Shown in pieces: positions 35,273 through 43,845 of a DNA stretch of 64,000 nucleotides; the first letter of the stretch is position 1, and the number at the start of each line of letters is the position of its first letter. The stretch comes from Flagellimonas pelagia (GTDB lineage Bacteria; Bacteroidota; Bacteroidia; Flavobacteriales; Flavobacteriaceae). The DNA is taken from contig NZ_QXFI01000036.1 of NCBI RefSeq assembly GCF_003584135.1, positions 424,495 through 488,494 of the forward strand. Reading direction: 5' to 3'. Position numbers and translations under genes: made by a program. The notes under the pieces are model-generated. The model was not told the origin of the DNA. It ran no database searches and saw only the letters and a program-made list of their open reading frames with translations.

Positions 35273-35905
35273 TTATTTACATGCTGCCAACACCTGCTCT
35301 GCCCTTTCCTTGCCCCAAGAAGGATAAAATGGCGTATCGGATTTAAAGGTAGCAAAAAGTTCTAAGGCCCTTTCCACATCCTTGCAATATGGAGCGGTAT
35401 CCTTACCAAAATATCGTGCCGCACCCATGTCCCATTCCGCTTTGGAAAAAACCACACGCGGGTTGTTCGGGTCCAGCTCCAAGGCCTTTTGGTACAATTG
35501 TACATTCTTTTGGGACATGGTCATACCATAGGTGGCCCCATCAAAAGCGATCCATGCCGTATTGATCAAGGCTTCCTGTACCAAAATTTCAGGATTATCC
35601 GGTGAAATAGCCTTGGCCACATCCACGAATTCCCTGGCCTTTTCCAATTGCTTGCTCAGTTTCGCTTCATCCTTTTCCCCAAAGGAAGCGACCGTGTTCA
35701 CTTGGGAGGCATAATAGTACGGAATCCAATTATCGGGTTCGGCGGTGGCTATCCGTTCAAAAAGGTTGGAAGCTTCCACAATTTTCTGGTCTTTCCAAAG
35801 TTCAAAGGCCTTTTCCATCCCTTTGGTGTATTGATCCTTGGCCTGTGCTTGTACTTGGGCAACTGAGGCGCCAATAAGTAATAAAAGTGTTATCAGTTTT
35901 TTCAT
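35273..35905 (-). CDS. Exported TPR-repeat protein, first gene of the LytS/2TM operon
   Basis: 210 residues. The start at 35905 gives the signal peptide MKKLITLLLLIGASVAQVQAQ. TPR-like helices: KGMEKAFELWKDQKIVEASNLFERIATAEPDNW, the region about 100-125, then NVQLYQKALELDPNNPRVVFSKAEWDMG. It is probably periplasmic. It sits 6 bp before the sensor kinase on the same strand, so it could be a sensor accessory or scaffold. That role is inferred from position only. Confidence 0.85.
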   Translation of the reverse strand: MKKLITLLLLIGASVAQVQAQAKDQYTKGMEKAFELWKDQKIVEASNLFERIATAEPDNWIPYYYASQVNTVASFGEKDEAKLSKQLEKAREFVDVAKAISPDNPEILVQEALINTAWIAFDGATYGMTMSQKNVQLYQKALELDPNNPRVVFSKAEWDMGAARYFGKDTAPYCKDVERALELFATFKSDTPFYPSWGKERAEQVLAACK

Positions 35906-36196
35906 GACTGTTGTTTTAATGATTATTTGATGGTTCAAAATTGGATATGCCTCAGCACAATCGAAACAAAGAATAACCGAATTGTCGATTAAAAGGGATG
36001 GATTGTCATATTGAAGACAAAACGATGCATTTAGGAATTCGGGGGTATTATTGATAATAGAGTGTAGTTCTTAAAAAAAGTCAAAGAATATCTTAACAAA
36101 ACCTGCAGTTTATCGAAAAAAACCGCTCAAATAAGCCATTTTCTAGTGATTCCCCGTAAATAGGGTAACATTTTTATTAAATAAAACCCCTTATTT

Positions 36197-37096
36197 ATGA
36201 GAACGAAAATCTTTTATTTTGCATTGAGCCTTGTATTGCTTGTTTTTGTTGGATGTTCCAATGATTCTGGCAATGGTGGAAATGGCGACACCATGGGTAG
36301 GTTGACCCTCCAATTGACCGATGCCCCTTTTCCTTTTGATATGGTGGCCGAAGCCAACGTGACCGTTTTCAAGGTCGATGCAAGATTAGTTGACAGCGAA
36401 GATGAGGATGTGGAAGGTGATAGCGAAGAAGATGGTTATCCATTCATCACCCTTATGGAAGAAGAAATACCTGTTAACCTTTTGGATCTTACCAATGGTG
36501 TAACTGAAGAATTGGCCGATTTGGATGTTCCAGCTGGCACCTATGACCTGATCAGAGTATATGTAAAAGGCGTAAATGTAGTCCTAACTGATGGACGTAC
36601 TTTTGACCTTACCGTGCCAAGTGGTTCCCAAACAGGTATCAAAGTCTTCTTTAAACCTGCATTGACTGTTGCTGGTGGATTGAGCAGTGATCTCTTGTTG
36701 GATTTTGATGTGAGCCGTTCCTTTGTGGCCAAAGGAAGCACCATCAAAGTGGATGGCATCACCGGATTCAATTTCAAGCCTGTGATCAAAGTATGTAATT
36801 TATCAACGGCAGGAACTTTGAGCGGTCTTGTGACCACCATGGATGGTGAAACACCCGTTGCCCTCGAAAATGCACAGATTTCCATAATGAATTTGGACGA
36901 AGAGCCCATTACTTCCGGAGCTTCCGATATTGATGGTGCTTATGCCATTATGGGATTGGATGCTGGAACCTACAAAGTATATTCTTCCTTGAACGGGTAT
37001 GTGAATAGTGACACCCTTGAAGTGGAAATCGTGGCCGGCAACAAAACCATCCAGGATTTTGTGTTAGAGGCAGAAGCAATGGAAGAAGGAAATTAA
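36197..37096 (+). CDS. DUF4382 lipoprotein with C-terminal carboxypeptidase-regulatory-like domain
   Basis: 299 residues. Lipoprotein signal ends in VFVGC (Cys about 20), followed by a glycine/asparagine linker (NDSGNGGNGD) typical of surface-exposed Bacteroidota lipoproteins. The DUF4382 domain (about 34-200) begins GRLTLQLTDAPFPFD. Then an Ig-like carboxypeptidase-regulatory domain (about 205-290) includes DIDGAYAIMGLDAGTYKVY. A highly acidic patch lies at about 70-88. Function is unknown. It is monocistronic, with a strong terminator. Confidence 0.87.
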   Translation: MRTKIFYFALSLVLLVFVGCSNDSGNGGNGDTMGRLTLQLTDAPFPFDMVAEANVTVFKVDARLVDSEDEDVEGDSEEDGYPFITLMEEEIPVNLLDLTNGVTEELADLDVPAGTYDLIRVYVKGVNVVLTDGRTFDLTVPSGSQTGIKVFFKPALTVAGGLSSDLLLDFDVSRSFVAKGSTIKVDGITGFNFKPVIKVCNLSTAGTLSGLVTTMDGETPVALENAQISIMNLDEEPITSGASDIDGAYAIMGLDAGTYKVYSSLNGYVNSDTLEVEIVAGNKTIQDFVLEAEAMEEGN

Positions 37097-37119
37097 TGCT
37101 TCCCAAAATATATACATGC

Positions 37120-37146
37120 AGCGGGACTTAGGTCCCGCTTTTTTTA
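37120..37146 (+). terminator. Rho-independent terminator after DUF4382 gene
   Basis: Stem AGCGGGAC (37120-37127), loop TTAG, then GTCCCGCT (37132-37139) and seven T. Confidence 0.92.
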
Positions 37147-37203
37147 TGTCCAATTTTAATCGATCTTCGTGGTTTGTATTTTAATTGTTTATTGTCACAA
37201 ACC

Positions 37204-37815
37204 ATGTACATTCCACCCTATTACGAGAACAAAGACCTTGGCGAAATCAAGAAATTCCTAAAGGACAATAGTTTTGGCGTTTTGATCAATGTGGTGGACG
37301 GTAAACCCTGGGGCACCCATATACCCCTGGAGTTGGAAACAGATGCTGAAGGAAGGGATATATTGGTCGGTCATATTGCCAAGGCCAATCCACAATCGAA
37401 ATATTTAGAGCCGAACAATGAGGTCCTATGCATTTTTAACGGTCCACATACCTATGTTTCTTCATCCTGGTACAAAGAAGAGGAAGTGCCCACCTGGAAT
37501 TACATCGCAGTGCATGTGTATGGGAAATTGGAGCTATTGTCCGAGGAGGAAACCATGGCTTCCATGCACCGATTGGTGGACAAATATGAAAAGGGGTCCA
37601 AAAATCCTATTTCACTAGACAACATGACACCCAAAACACTACGACAGGTAAAAGGGGTTGTAGGTTTTCAAATCCAAATTTCGGATATCCAGGCCACTTA
37701 CAAACTCTCCCAGACCCGACCCGAAGACCACCCAAAAATCATCTCCGAACTAGGGGAACGGGATGATTCGGGCAGCAAGGCCATCGCCCATAAAATGAGC
37801 GGGGAAAACCAGTAA
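37204..37815 (+). CDS. PaiB-like FMN-binding protein
   Basis: 203 residues. The start at 37204 (MYIPPYYENKD) matches the family; an in-frame start at 37174 would add ten residues. A split-barrel FMN-binding fold with the family signatures GTHIPLELE, GHIAKANPQ, VLCIFNGPHTYVSSSWY and a WNYIAVHVYGK strand; the C-terminus carries QIQISDIQATYKLSQ. B. subtilis PaiB is named a negative transcriptional regulator, but the fold suggests a flavin-dependent enzyme, possibly with heme or pyridoxal-type substrates. It converges on the PorP/SprF gene with 3 bp between stops. Confidence 0.88.
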   Translation: MYIPPYYENKDLGEIKKFLKDNSFGVLINVVDGKPWGTHIPLELETDAEGRDILVGHIAKANPQSKYLEPNNEVLCIFNGPHTYVSSSWYKEEEVPTWNYIAVHVYGKLELLSEEETMASMHRLVDKYEKGSKNPISLDNMTPKTLRQVKGVVGFQIQISDIQATYKLSQTRPEDHPKIISELGERDDSGSKAIAHKMSGENQ

Positions 37816-37818
37816 GGA

Positions 37819-39615
37819 TTACTCGATATCCTGAAAAATGGCGTCGGCCCAGTTGGAATACCTTGGATTTTCCACATGCATGATCCACATCTCATCCGTG
37901 TATTTGCCCTTCATCTTGGATTGATAGGCTGCATAGGCATCTTCATTTTCCTGATATTTTGCGAGATAGACATAGTTTAATCCATTATCCGGATTCTTGA
38001 AATATTGCGCCTCAATACCCTGGGCCTTTAACTTGGCCATAAAGTTTTTGAGATAGGTCTCATTCTTGAATACATTGGCCACAATATAATGTCCTTGGCC
38101 CACTCCATCCAAGTTGATGTATTTTTCAATGGGCTTGTAAGCGCCTCCATGGAAACCACCTTCATTCTTTTTGGCAACATCGATAGATTTTAATGTCTTT
38201 GCCTTACGGGCATTATCGGCCACTGCGGACCTTTCAATGGCACCATAAATGGAATCTAGGTCTTTGCTATCCGCCAAGTAAAGTTTTTGGGCCTTCTCCT
38301 CTATTTCGGGGGTTGTATTGCCCGTATGTCTTTTCACGATGCGCATGACCATTTCGAATCGTTTCTCCATATCCCTCTCTCTGTTCTTTTCCAAGGAATC
38401 CATGCGATAAACGAGTTCATTGATCACAGCATAGTTATCTTCTTGTTGGGCTTTCAACTCCTCCAATTGCGCTTCCCAAAATGCCAAATCTTCTTTATTG
38501 TTGGGCCTAAGGGTGGTCTGCACATCCAATTTTCCTTTTTGGGCATCCTTTCCATCCTTATCCTGGGTATCGGCCACTTGAGCCCCATCAATAGGTTTCT
38601 TTCCTTTGTTTTCCTCTTCATTATCAACGATGAAGGTGTTCTTGGAAAGATTGGGAATAAAGGTATAGGCAATGGATATTTCATGGGTAACCCCCAAATT
38701 GGCAATACTGTTGCTCAGGTTTTTCTCAAAATTATATCCAAAGGAAAGCCTTCTGTTCAAATTGAAACCAGCTCCTGCGGAAGCTCCGTAAAACTGGTCA
38801 TATCCACCCTGCAACCATCCCAATTTAGGGAGGTCCAAAATGATTCCCCCTCCAAAAACGGGGTCGTTGTTTCCTTCAAACCGGGCCCTTGCTAGTGGCA
38901 ACAAACGGCCATCCTCAAAAATACCGTAGCCATTTTCGAATTCATAGGTGTATTGGATATGTCCCGAGAAGGTTTTGTCGTCCAAAGCCGTTAAAGACTT
39001 GCCAGACTTGATATTGTAATCCACCAAGTTCTGGGCGAACACACCGAAATCAAACTTCCCTAGGGATAGGTTCAATCCAGGTTGAAAGGAAATGATGGAA
39101 CTTTCAGTAGCATCATCCAACAACGGATCTTCTTCCAAAGTCACGGCCCTACTTGGATCGTAGCTGCTCACGTAGTAGGGAATGTTGACCCCAAAAGTAA
39201 GGCTGCTCTCTTTTCCCAATTTAATGCCATGGGAATAGTTGGCCATAACGCCCAGGTTGGAGATAACGCCTTCCTGCTGATTGTAAAGGCTAAATCCAAT
39301 TCCCACCATATCGTTCAACCTGCCACTGTAGCTCAAAAAATAATTTTGACGGTTGTTATCAAATGCGGCACTTTGACTGCGGTGGAAAAGGTTCACATAG
39401 GATTTGTCTTCCCTAACAGCGGAAAAGGTAGGGTTGATCAAAAACCTGTTGAATTTCAACAAATTTTGAAAGGGAACATCATAACTCACGTAAGGATTGG
39501 TTTCCTGTGCTTTGGAGTTCAACCCCAAGAGCAAGCATACCATTAGAGGAAACAGAGCTCTTTCAACACGTGCGTGGGGTAACTTTTTGAAAAATAGAAG
39601 TAGTTTTATATCCAT
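37819..39615 (-). CDS. Type IX secretion PorP/SprF-family membrane protein with C-terminal extension
   Basis: 598 residues. The signal peptide is unusually long (cleavage about residue 36, after LNSKAQ). The PorP/SprF barrel covers about 40-330: DVPFQNLLKFNRFLINPTFS, FFLSYSGRLNDMVG-like strands and SLGKFDFGVFAQNLVDY. PorP/SprF proteins act with the type IX secretion and gliding machinery, often as shuttles for individual cargo. The protein is about twice the usual 300 residues. After the barrel come a charged linker (about 335-375), a coiled-coil-like segment (about 375-450) and a SPOR-like domain (about 510-580, YIVANVFKNETYLKNF to YVYLAKYQENEDA). Such an extension could bind peptidoglycan. 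Confidence 0.88.
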   Translation of the reverse strand: MDIKLLLFFKKLPHARVERALFPLMVCLLLGLNSKAQETNPYVSYDVPFQNLLKFNRFLINPTFSAVREDKSYVNLFHRSQSAAFDNNRQNYFLSYSGRLNDMVGIGFSLYNQQEGVISNLGVMANYSHGIKLGKESSLTFGVNIPYYVSSYDPSRAVTLEEDPLLDDATESSIISFQPGLNLSLGKFDFGVFAQNLVDYNIKSGKSLTALDDKTFSGHIQYTYEFENGYGIFEDGRLLPLARARFEGNNDPVFGGGIILDLPKLGWLQGGYDQFYGASAGAGFNLNRRLSFGYNFEKNLSNSIANLGVTHEISIAYTFIPNLSKNTFIVDNEEENKGKKPIDGAQVADTQDKDGKDAQKGKLDVQTTLRPNNKEDLAFWEAQLEELKAQQEDNYAVINELVYRMDSLEKNRERDMEKRFEMVMRIVKRHTGNTTPEIEEKAQKLYLADSKDLDSIYGAIERSAVADNARKAKTLKSIDVAKKNEGGFHGGAYKPIEKYINLDGVGQGHYIVANVFKNETYLKNFMAKLKAQGIEAQYFKNPDNGLNYVYLAKYQENEDAYAAYQSKMKGKYTDEMWIMHVENPRYSNWADAIFQDIE

Positions 39616-39841
39616 AGCCGATTGGATTAAGTAGGTTAAAATGCCTGTTTGGGATAGGCTGATATTTGTTGTTTGGTCTCATTAGCAAGATTTGGGACTT
39701 GTAAGAGTTTTATTACTAAATGTAATACAATATTAAGTAAATTATCGGCCATAGGCCAATTTTTTCGTTGAACCGCACGGTGATTTTATTATTTAACACA
39801 TTCAGGATGTGAAAATTGAGCATCACCTCCAATTTTCGGTT

Positions 39842-39849
39842 TAATTTTG
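39842..39849 (+). promoter_or_regulatory. -7 promoter box (TAATTTTG) for the GNAT gene
   Basis: Exact TAnnTTTG match 26 bp before the ATG at 39875, within the 259-bp divergent spacer 39616-39874. No good -33 box was found, and I see nothing else recognisable in the spacer. Confidence 0.5.
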
Positions 39850-39874
39850 GATTGCAGATACAAATCAAAAAATT

Positions 39875-40354
39875 ATGCCGGACACCATTTCCATTGTACC
39901 CTATTCCGATGCCCACAAGGAGGATTTTCGAAGGTTGAACGAAGAATGGATCACCAAATATTTCAAAATGGAAGATATGGACCGTATTTCACTGAACCAT
40001 CCCAAGGAATACATTCTGGATAAAGGCGGCTATATTGCCGTTGCCCTCATGGGAAAAGAGGTCGTTGGTGTTTGTGCGCTCATTCCCAGTCAGCGTAAGG
40101 AGTATGATTTTGAGTTGGCCAAAATGGGGGTGTCGCCAAAGGCCCAGGGAAAGGGCATTGGCAAGTTATTGGGACTGCATATTATAGAAAAGGCCAAATC
40201 CATGGGAGCAAAGAAATTGTTTTTGGAGAGCAACCGGATCCTTACCCCAGCCCTATCCCTTTACCAAAAACTCGGGTTTGTGGAAATGATCGGTGCTACT
40301 TCACCCTATGAACGAAGCGATATACAAATGGAATTGTTGCTCAACAAAGCATAA
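39875..40354 (+). CDS. GNAT-family N-acetyltransferase
   Basis: 159 residues with the acetyl-CoA binding loop in KMGVSPKAQGKGIGKLLG (Q/R-x-x-G-x-G/A pattern) and the C-terminal strand and helix LSLYQKLGFVEM. The N-terminus (YSDAHKEDFRRLNEEWITKYF) is that of the MarR-associated GNAT subgroup. The acetyl acceptor is unknown. It is a single gene divergent from PorP/SprF. Confidence 0.88.
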   Translation: MPDTISIVPYSDAHKEDFRRLNEEWITKYFKMEDMDRISLNHPKEYILDKGGYIAVALMGKEVVGVCALIPSQRKEYDFELAKMGVSPKAQGKGIGKLLGLHIIEKAKSMGAKKLFLESNRILTPALSLYQKLGFVEMIGATSPYERSDIQMELLLNKA

Positions 40355-40490
40355 ACCATTGTATACCGCTTTTTATTAAACCACAATAAATAATACTTTT
40401 CCTACATATTTTAGGGGATTTTGCGTTTTTTATTTTTACACTTCGTTTAAAATGAGTAACTTAAAATCACACAACTAAAATAAAATACCC

Positions 40491-40913
40491 ATGGAGACAG
40501 TCAAAAACCTGAACAAATGGGCCAATGCACATACCTATTATTCCTTGGATGTGTTCCGCATAGCCCTTGGCATTTTCCTTTTCATAAAAGGAACGGAACT
40601 GATGACCAACTATAATGAAATGGCTGAAATGGCCAGACCTTTTGAAGGCCTACCAGGAGGAATGCTCATATTGCACTACATTGCACCTGCCCATTTTGTG
40701 GGTGGATTTTTAATAGTGATCGGACTCTTGACCCGTTGGGCCACTATTGCCCAATTACCGATTTTATTTGGGGCCATCCTTACCAATTTTCTGGGTACGA
40801 TGCATGTTTCCAACTTGGTTTTGGCCATCGTTGCACTTATCATCTGCCTGTTCTTCATTATTTATGGTTCAGGAAAACATTCCGTGGATTATTACCTTAA
40901 AATGCAGCAATAA
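40491..40913 (+). CDS. DoxX-family membrane protein
   Basis: 140 residues with four membrane helices (about 20-38, 60-80, 85-102, 108-128). DoxX features: LDVFRIALGIFLFIKGTELM near the start and HFVGGFLIVIGLLTRWATI in the middle. DoxX proteins are linked to quinone-dependent redox reactions in some bacteria; the role here is unknown. Its stop codon abuts that of the TonB-dependent receptor on the other strand, with no visible terminator between. Confidence 0.88.
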   Translation: METVKNLNKWANAHTYYSLDVFRIALGIFLFIKGTELMTNYNEMAEMARPFEGLPGGMLILHYIAPAHFVGGFLIVIGLLTRWATIAQLPILFGAILTNFLGTMHVSNLVLAIVALIICLFFIIYGSGKHSVDYYLKMQQ

Positions 40914-43076
40914 CTATAGATTGTCCAACTGATTGCTCTTCTTGTCCGAACTGATGGTCCAAAAGAATCCCACAAAAAAGAAACTGTCGGCCGGAGGGGT
41001 AATGGCACGTCTATTATAGACACCATCCATATTTGGGGTATCAGCATATTGGTAGTTACTTACATTATTGAACCCCAACATATTACTAACCGAAAAATAC
41101 AGGATTTTCTGTTGGTCTATCAAATAGGCCCAATTGAAACTTAGATTGTTGTAAGAACGTGTTTTCTCAGCCATAAATGCAGCGCTATTAGGGTTATTGT
41201 ATGGCCTTCCCGAACCATAGGAATAGGAAAATCCCACCTGTGACCTCAGTTTATCCACCCAGTACTTCGTTACTACAGATAGATTGTGTTTGGAAGCAAA
41301 ATTGGGTGTAGCACTTTCCCTGAAATTCGCATAGTTCCTTTCCGTATCCAAATAGGAATAGGAAACCCAATAATCCAAGTGCTCCACACTCTTGTTATCT
41401 CTCCAGAACAGGTCCAATCCACTGGCATAGCCGTTGCCAGAATTGGTGTAAAGCGAGTTAAACTCTGGCATATTCGTGTTGTACTTCACAAATTGGCCAT
41501 AATCTTTGTAATACGCTTCGGCACGGAACGTTTTCCCATTCCCCACATATTGGTAGTTCAAAATATAGTGGGAAGCTTTCTCAAATTGCAAATCACTATC
41601 AAACTTCACTATATCGGAATTGGGCCGTTGGTAAAAATCCCCGTAGGCCAACGAAAACTGACCAAACTCACCCGGTTTGTAGGCCAATGCTACACGTGGG
41701 GATATGTTGAACTCATCCAAAAGGGTACTCTGTTCTGCCCTAATCCCCAACTTCAAGGCCAGTTTATTGCTCAAGAAAATGTCGGATTCCATAAACCCCG
41801 CCCAAAGGTTTTCGTCGTATCCGGCATTAAAGTCGGTTCCTTCAAAATCGGTGTAACCCTGATTGTACTTGGACATAAATACCTCTGCTCCAAAATTAAG
41901 GTCAAACCTACTACTGAAGTTTTTTCTTGCCTTTACTTTGATATGCGATGCCGTCTCCCTTGTATCTACTTTATCATTTTCAATACCGATGTCGTTGGTA
42001 TCCCAAGCGATGCTGGCGCCACTGGTCAAGCTCCAATCATTCTGAAAATAATATTTGTAAGAAGAGTTAAAGTAAAGGTTGTTATTGGTCAGTTGAAAAC
42101 GAACATAATCAGTATAATTGATATCTTCTTGTTCTATGTCTAAATTGGAATGGTTGAAACCAGTGTAAAGCTTGAACATGCTCTTTTCCCCTTTGCTACG
42201 GAACACCGCCTCACCCGAAAAAGATTCATACGGACTTTTCCATTTAACACCGTTCGTGGATGGCAACAAGGCTTCGTAGGGGGCCAGATTGATGTAGGCA
42301 GTGTTCAAACTCAGGGATTGGTCTCCCCAGATTTCAGTATGGCCCAAACCAGCGCCAACCGACATAATCGAGATGTCTGTTTTTTCTTGGTCTGGAACAT
42401 CAGAGGTATTCAATAATAATACACTGGAAAGCGCCTGTCCATACTCCGCGGAATATCCCCCTGTACTAAAAGTGATGCCTTTAAAAAGAAATGGAGAAAA
42501 CCTACCACGAGTGGGTGTATTGTTGGCGGTGGCGCTGAAAGGTTGAAATACCCGAAGACCATCAATGAACACCTGGGTCTCGTTGGCAGACCCTCCCCTA
42601 ACGAACAAACGTCCATCTTCATTTACTGTGGTGGTGCCGGGCAAGGTTTGAAGGGCTGCCACAAAATCTCCGGCCGCCCCTGCCGTGGTTACAATATCCA
42701 GTGGTTTTAAAACAGAGACCTTGGAATTGTCCCCAGCTTCAAAAGTACCGGCAGTCAAAGTGACCCCGGACAACGAATTGATGGCTTCCACCAATTGGAT
42801 CTTCAAATCCTTGAAGTAAGTTACGTCACCGATCTCGTAATGAGGTTCGTAGGACAACATGGAAATCACCAAGGTTTGGGTACCTGTTTCCTCTGTTTCA
42901 AAAGTAAATTTACCATCCTTGTCGGTAGAGGCTCCATCATAAGTGCCCTCCAAATATACATTGGCACCCTCAATGGGGACTTTCTTGTTATCGGTAACGG
43001 TTCCCGATACAATGGTCTGGGCCGATAGGAATCCTAGTGGTAAAAAAAGTACGAATGCGATAATACTATTTTTCAT
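40914..43076 (-). CDS. TonB-dependent receptor with carboxypeptidase-like N-terminal domain
   Basis: 720 residues. Signal peptide to about 19 (LGFLSAQ). An N-terminal carboxypeptidase-D-regulatory-like domain (about 22-105) has SGTVTDNKKVPIEGANVYLEGT. The plug (about 110-230) has GRLFVRGGSANETQVFIDG, and the rest is the 22-strand barrel, ending in an aromatic strand. It imports a large substrate across the outer membrane using TonB energy. No SusD partner is adjacent, which argues against a glycan-utilisation (PUL) receptor; a metal chelate or other small ligand is possible (inference). It is divergent from the DUF2141 gene. Confidence 0.92.
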   Translation of the reverse strand: MKNSIIAFVLFLPLGFLSAQTIVSGTVTDNKKVPIEGANVYLEGTYDGASTDKDGKFTFETEETGTQTLVISMLSYEPHYEIGDVTYFKDLKIQLVEAINSLSGVTLTAGTFEAGDNSKVSVLKPLDIVTTAGAAGDFVAALQTLPGTTTVNEDGRLFVRGGSANETQVFIDGLRVFQPFSATANNTPTRGRFSPFLFKGITFSTGGYSAEYGQALSSVLLLNTSDVPDQEKTDISIMSVGAGLGHTEIWGDQSLSLNTAYINLAPYEALLPSTNGVKWKSPYESFSGEAVFRSKGEKSMFKLYTGFNHSNLDIEQEDINYTDYVRFQLTNNNLYFNSSYKYYFQNDWSLTSGASIAWDTNDIGIENDKVDTRETASHIKVKARKNFSSRFDLNFGAEVFMSKYNQGYTDFEGTDFNAGYDENLWAGFMESDIFLSNKLALKLGIRAEQSTLLDEFNISPRVALAYKPGEFGQFSLAYGDFYQRPNSDIVKFDSDLQFEKASHYILNYQYVGNGKTFRAEAYYKDYGQFVKYNTNMPEFNSLYTNSGNGYASGLDLFWRDNKSVEHLDYWVSYSYLDTERNYANFRESATPNFASKHNLSVVTKYWVDKLRSQVGFSYSYGSGRPYNNPNSAAFMAEKTRSYNNLSFNWAYLIDQQKILYFSVSNMLGFNNVSNYQYADTPNMDGVYNRRAITPPADSFFFVGFFWTISSDKKSNQLDNL

Positions 43077-43090
43077 GACTGTTCATTTGA

Positions 43091-43268
43091 TTGTTGCCAC
43101 AAAATTGACCAGACCCAATTTGCCGCACCAATAGGAAATACCCAACTGTTGATTTTTTGTGATGAATTGGAACGCCAATTTTCCCATTACAGTTCAGACC
43201 CTAAAATTGACAATTCGGTAGATTGTAATTTTTAAAGAAGAGGTTGCATGCGAGATTTGTGGCAACAA
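43091..43268. promoter_or_regulatory. 13-bp motif mirrored at both divergent promoters
   Basis: TTTGTGGCAACAA at 43256-43268 (+) recurs exactly, inverted, at 43091-43103. Each copy lies about 15-20 bp upstream of its own start codon: the TonB-dependent receptor on the minus strand, the DUF2141 protein on the plus strand. The TTTG end could be the end of a -7 box, so the shared part would be the first transcribed bases or an operator. Confidence 0.6.
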
Positions 43269-43288
43269 AAACATCAAAAACAAACCCT

Positions 43289-43708
43289 ATGAAAACTGTA
43301 ACACTAGCATTGAGTTTTTTATTCGTAAGCCTTGTTGCCATGGCCCAGGAAAGTACCGGCACCAAGATTACCGTGACCATCGATAACATTTCCAACAACG
43401 AAGGAAAGGTATTGGCCGGCCTTCATACCGAGGATACTTTCATGAAAGGACCCGGTGTGCAAAACCAAGAAAGCAAAATTGAGAATGGGAAAGTGGTACT
43501 CACTTTTACCAACGTAGCCCCTGGCACCTATGCTATTTTGGCCCTTCACGATGCCAATGAAAACAATCGAATGGATTACGAGGCCAACGGGATGCCCAAG
43601 GAAAGTTATGGCATGTCCGGAAATGATATGTCTTACGGTCCACCGAGTTTTACCACCTCCAAGTTTGAAGTAGGGAATGAAGATTTAGAACTCTCCATTC
43701 GCTTTTAG
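43289..43708 (+). CDS. Exported DUF2141-family protein
   Basis: 139 residues. The start at 43289 gives the signal peptide MKTVTLALSFLFVSLVAMAQ; an in-frame ATG at 43244 would add 15 polar residues. DUF2141 features: NNEGKVLAGLHTEDTFMK, GTYAILALHDANENNRMDY and GMPKESYGMSGND near the C-terminus. The Ig-like fold contains an acidic DANENNRMD loop that could bind calcium. Function is unknown; it may work with the divergent TonB-dependent receptor. A terminator follows. Confidence 0.88.
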   Translation: MKTVTLALSFLFVSLVAMAQESTGTKITVTIDNISNNEGKVLAGLHTEDTFMKGPGVQNQESKIENGKVVLTFTNVAPGTYAILALHDANENNRMDYEANGMPKESYGMSGNDMSYGPPSFTTSKFEVGNEDLELSIRF

Positions 43709-43738
43709 CTATACAATACATCATCAATCAACAACGTC

Positions 43739-43764
43739 AAGCCTGCCATGTGCAGGCTTTTTTT
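43739..43764 (+). terminator. Rho-independent terminator after DUF2141 gene
   Basis: Stem AAGCCTGC (43739-43746) and GCAGGCTT (43752-43759) around CATGT, followed by a T-run to 43764. Confidence 0.88.
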
Positions 43765-43785
43765 GGTCGATACCCTTAGAAACAG

Positions 43786-43793
43786 TACATTTA
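43786..43793 (+). promoter_or_regulatory. Possible -7 box (TACATTTA) for the hybrid kinase gene
   Basis: One mismatch to TAnnTTTG. A TTTTTTTGG run ending at 43766 gives a -33 TTG about 19 bp upstream, a normal spacing. The predicted start of transcription is near 43800. Confidence 0.5.
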
Positions 43794-43845
43794 ATTTACT
43801 GTATATCAACCTAAAACCAAACCTATCAGGCCCATTGCGTTCATA

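Noticed and set aside
35906..36196. Search for a riboswitch or small RNA in the 291-bp spacer before the DUF4382 gene
   Set aside because: No conserved motif, strong hairpin or clear -7 box was found; only AT-rich sequence is visible.
38287..38895. A 202-codon plus-strand frame inside the PorP/SprF gene
   Set aside because: It lies wholly within a well supported gene and shows no recognisable domain.
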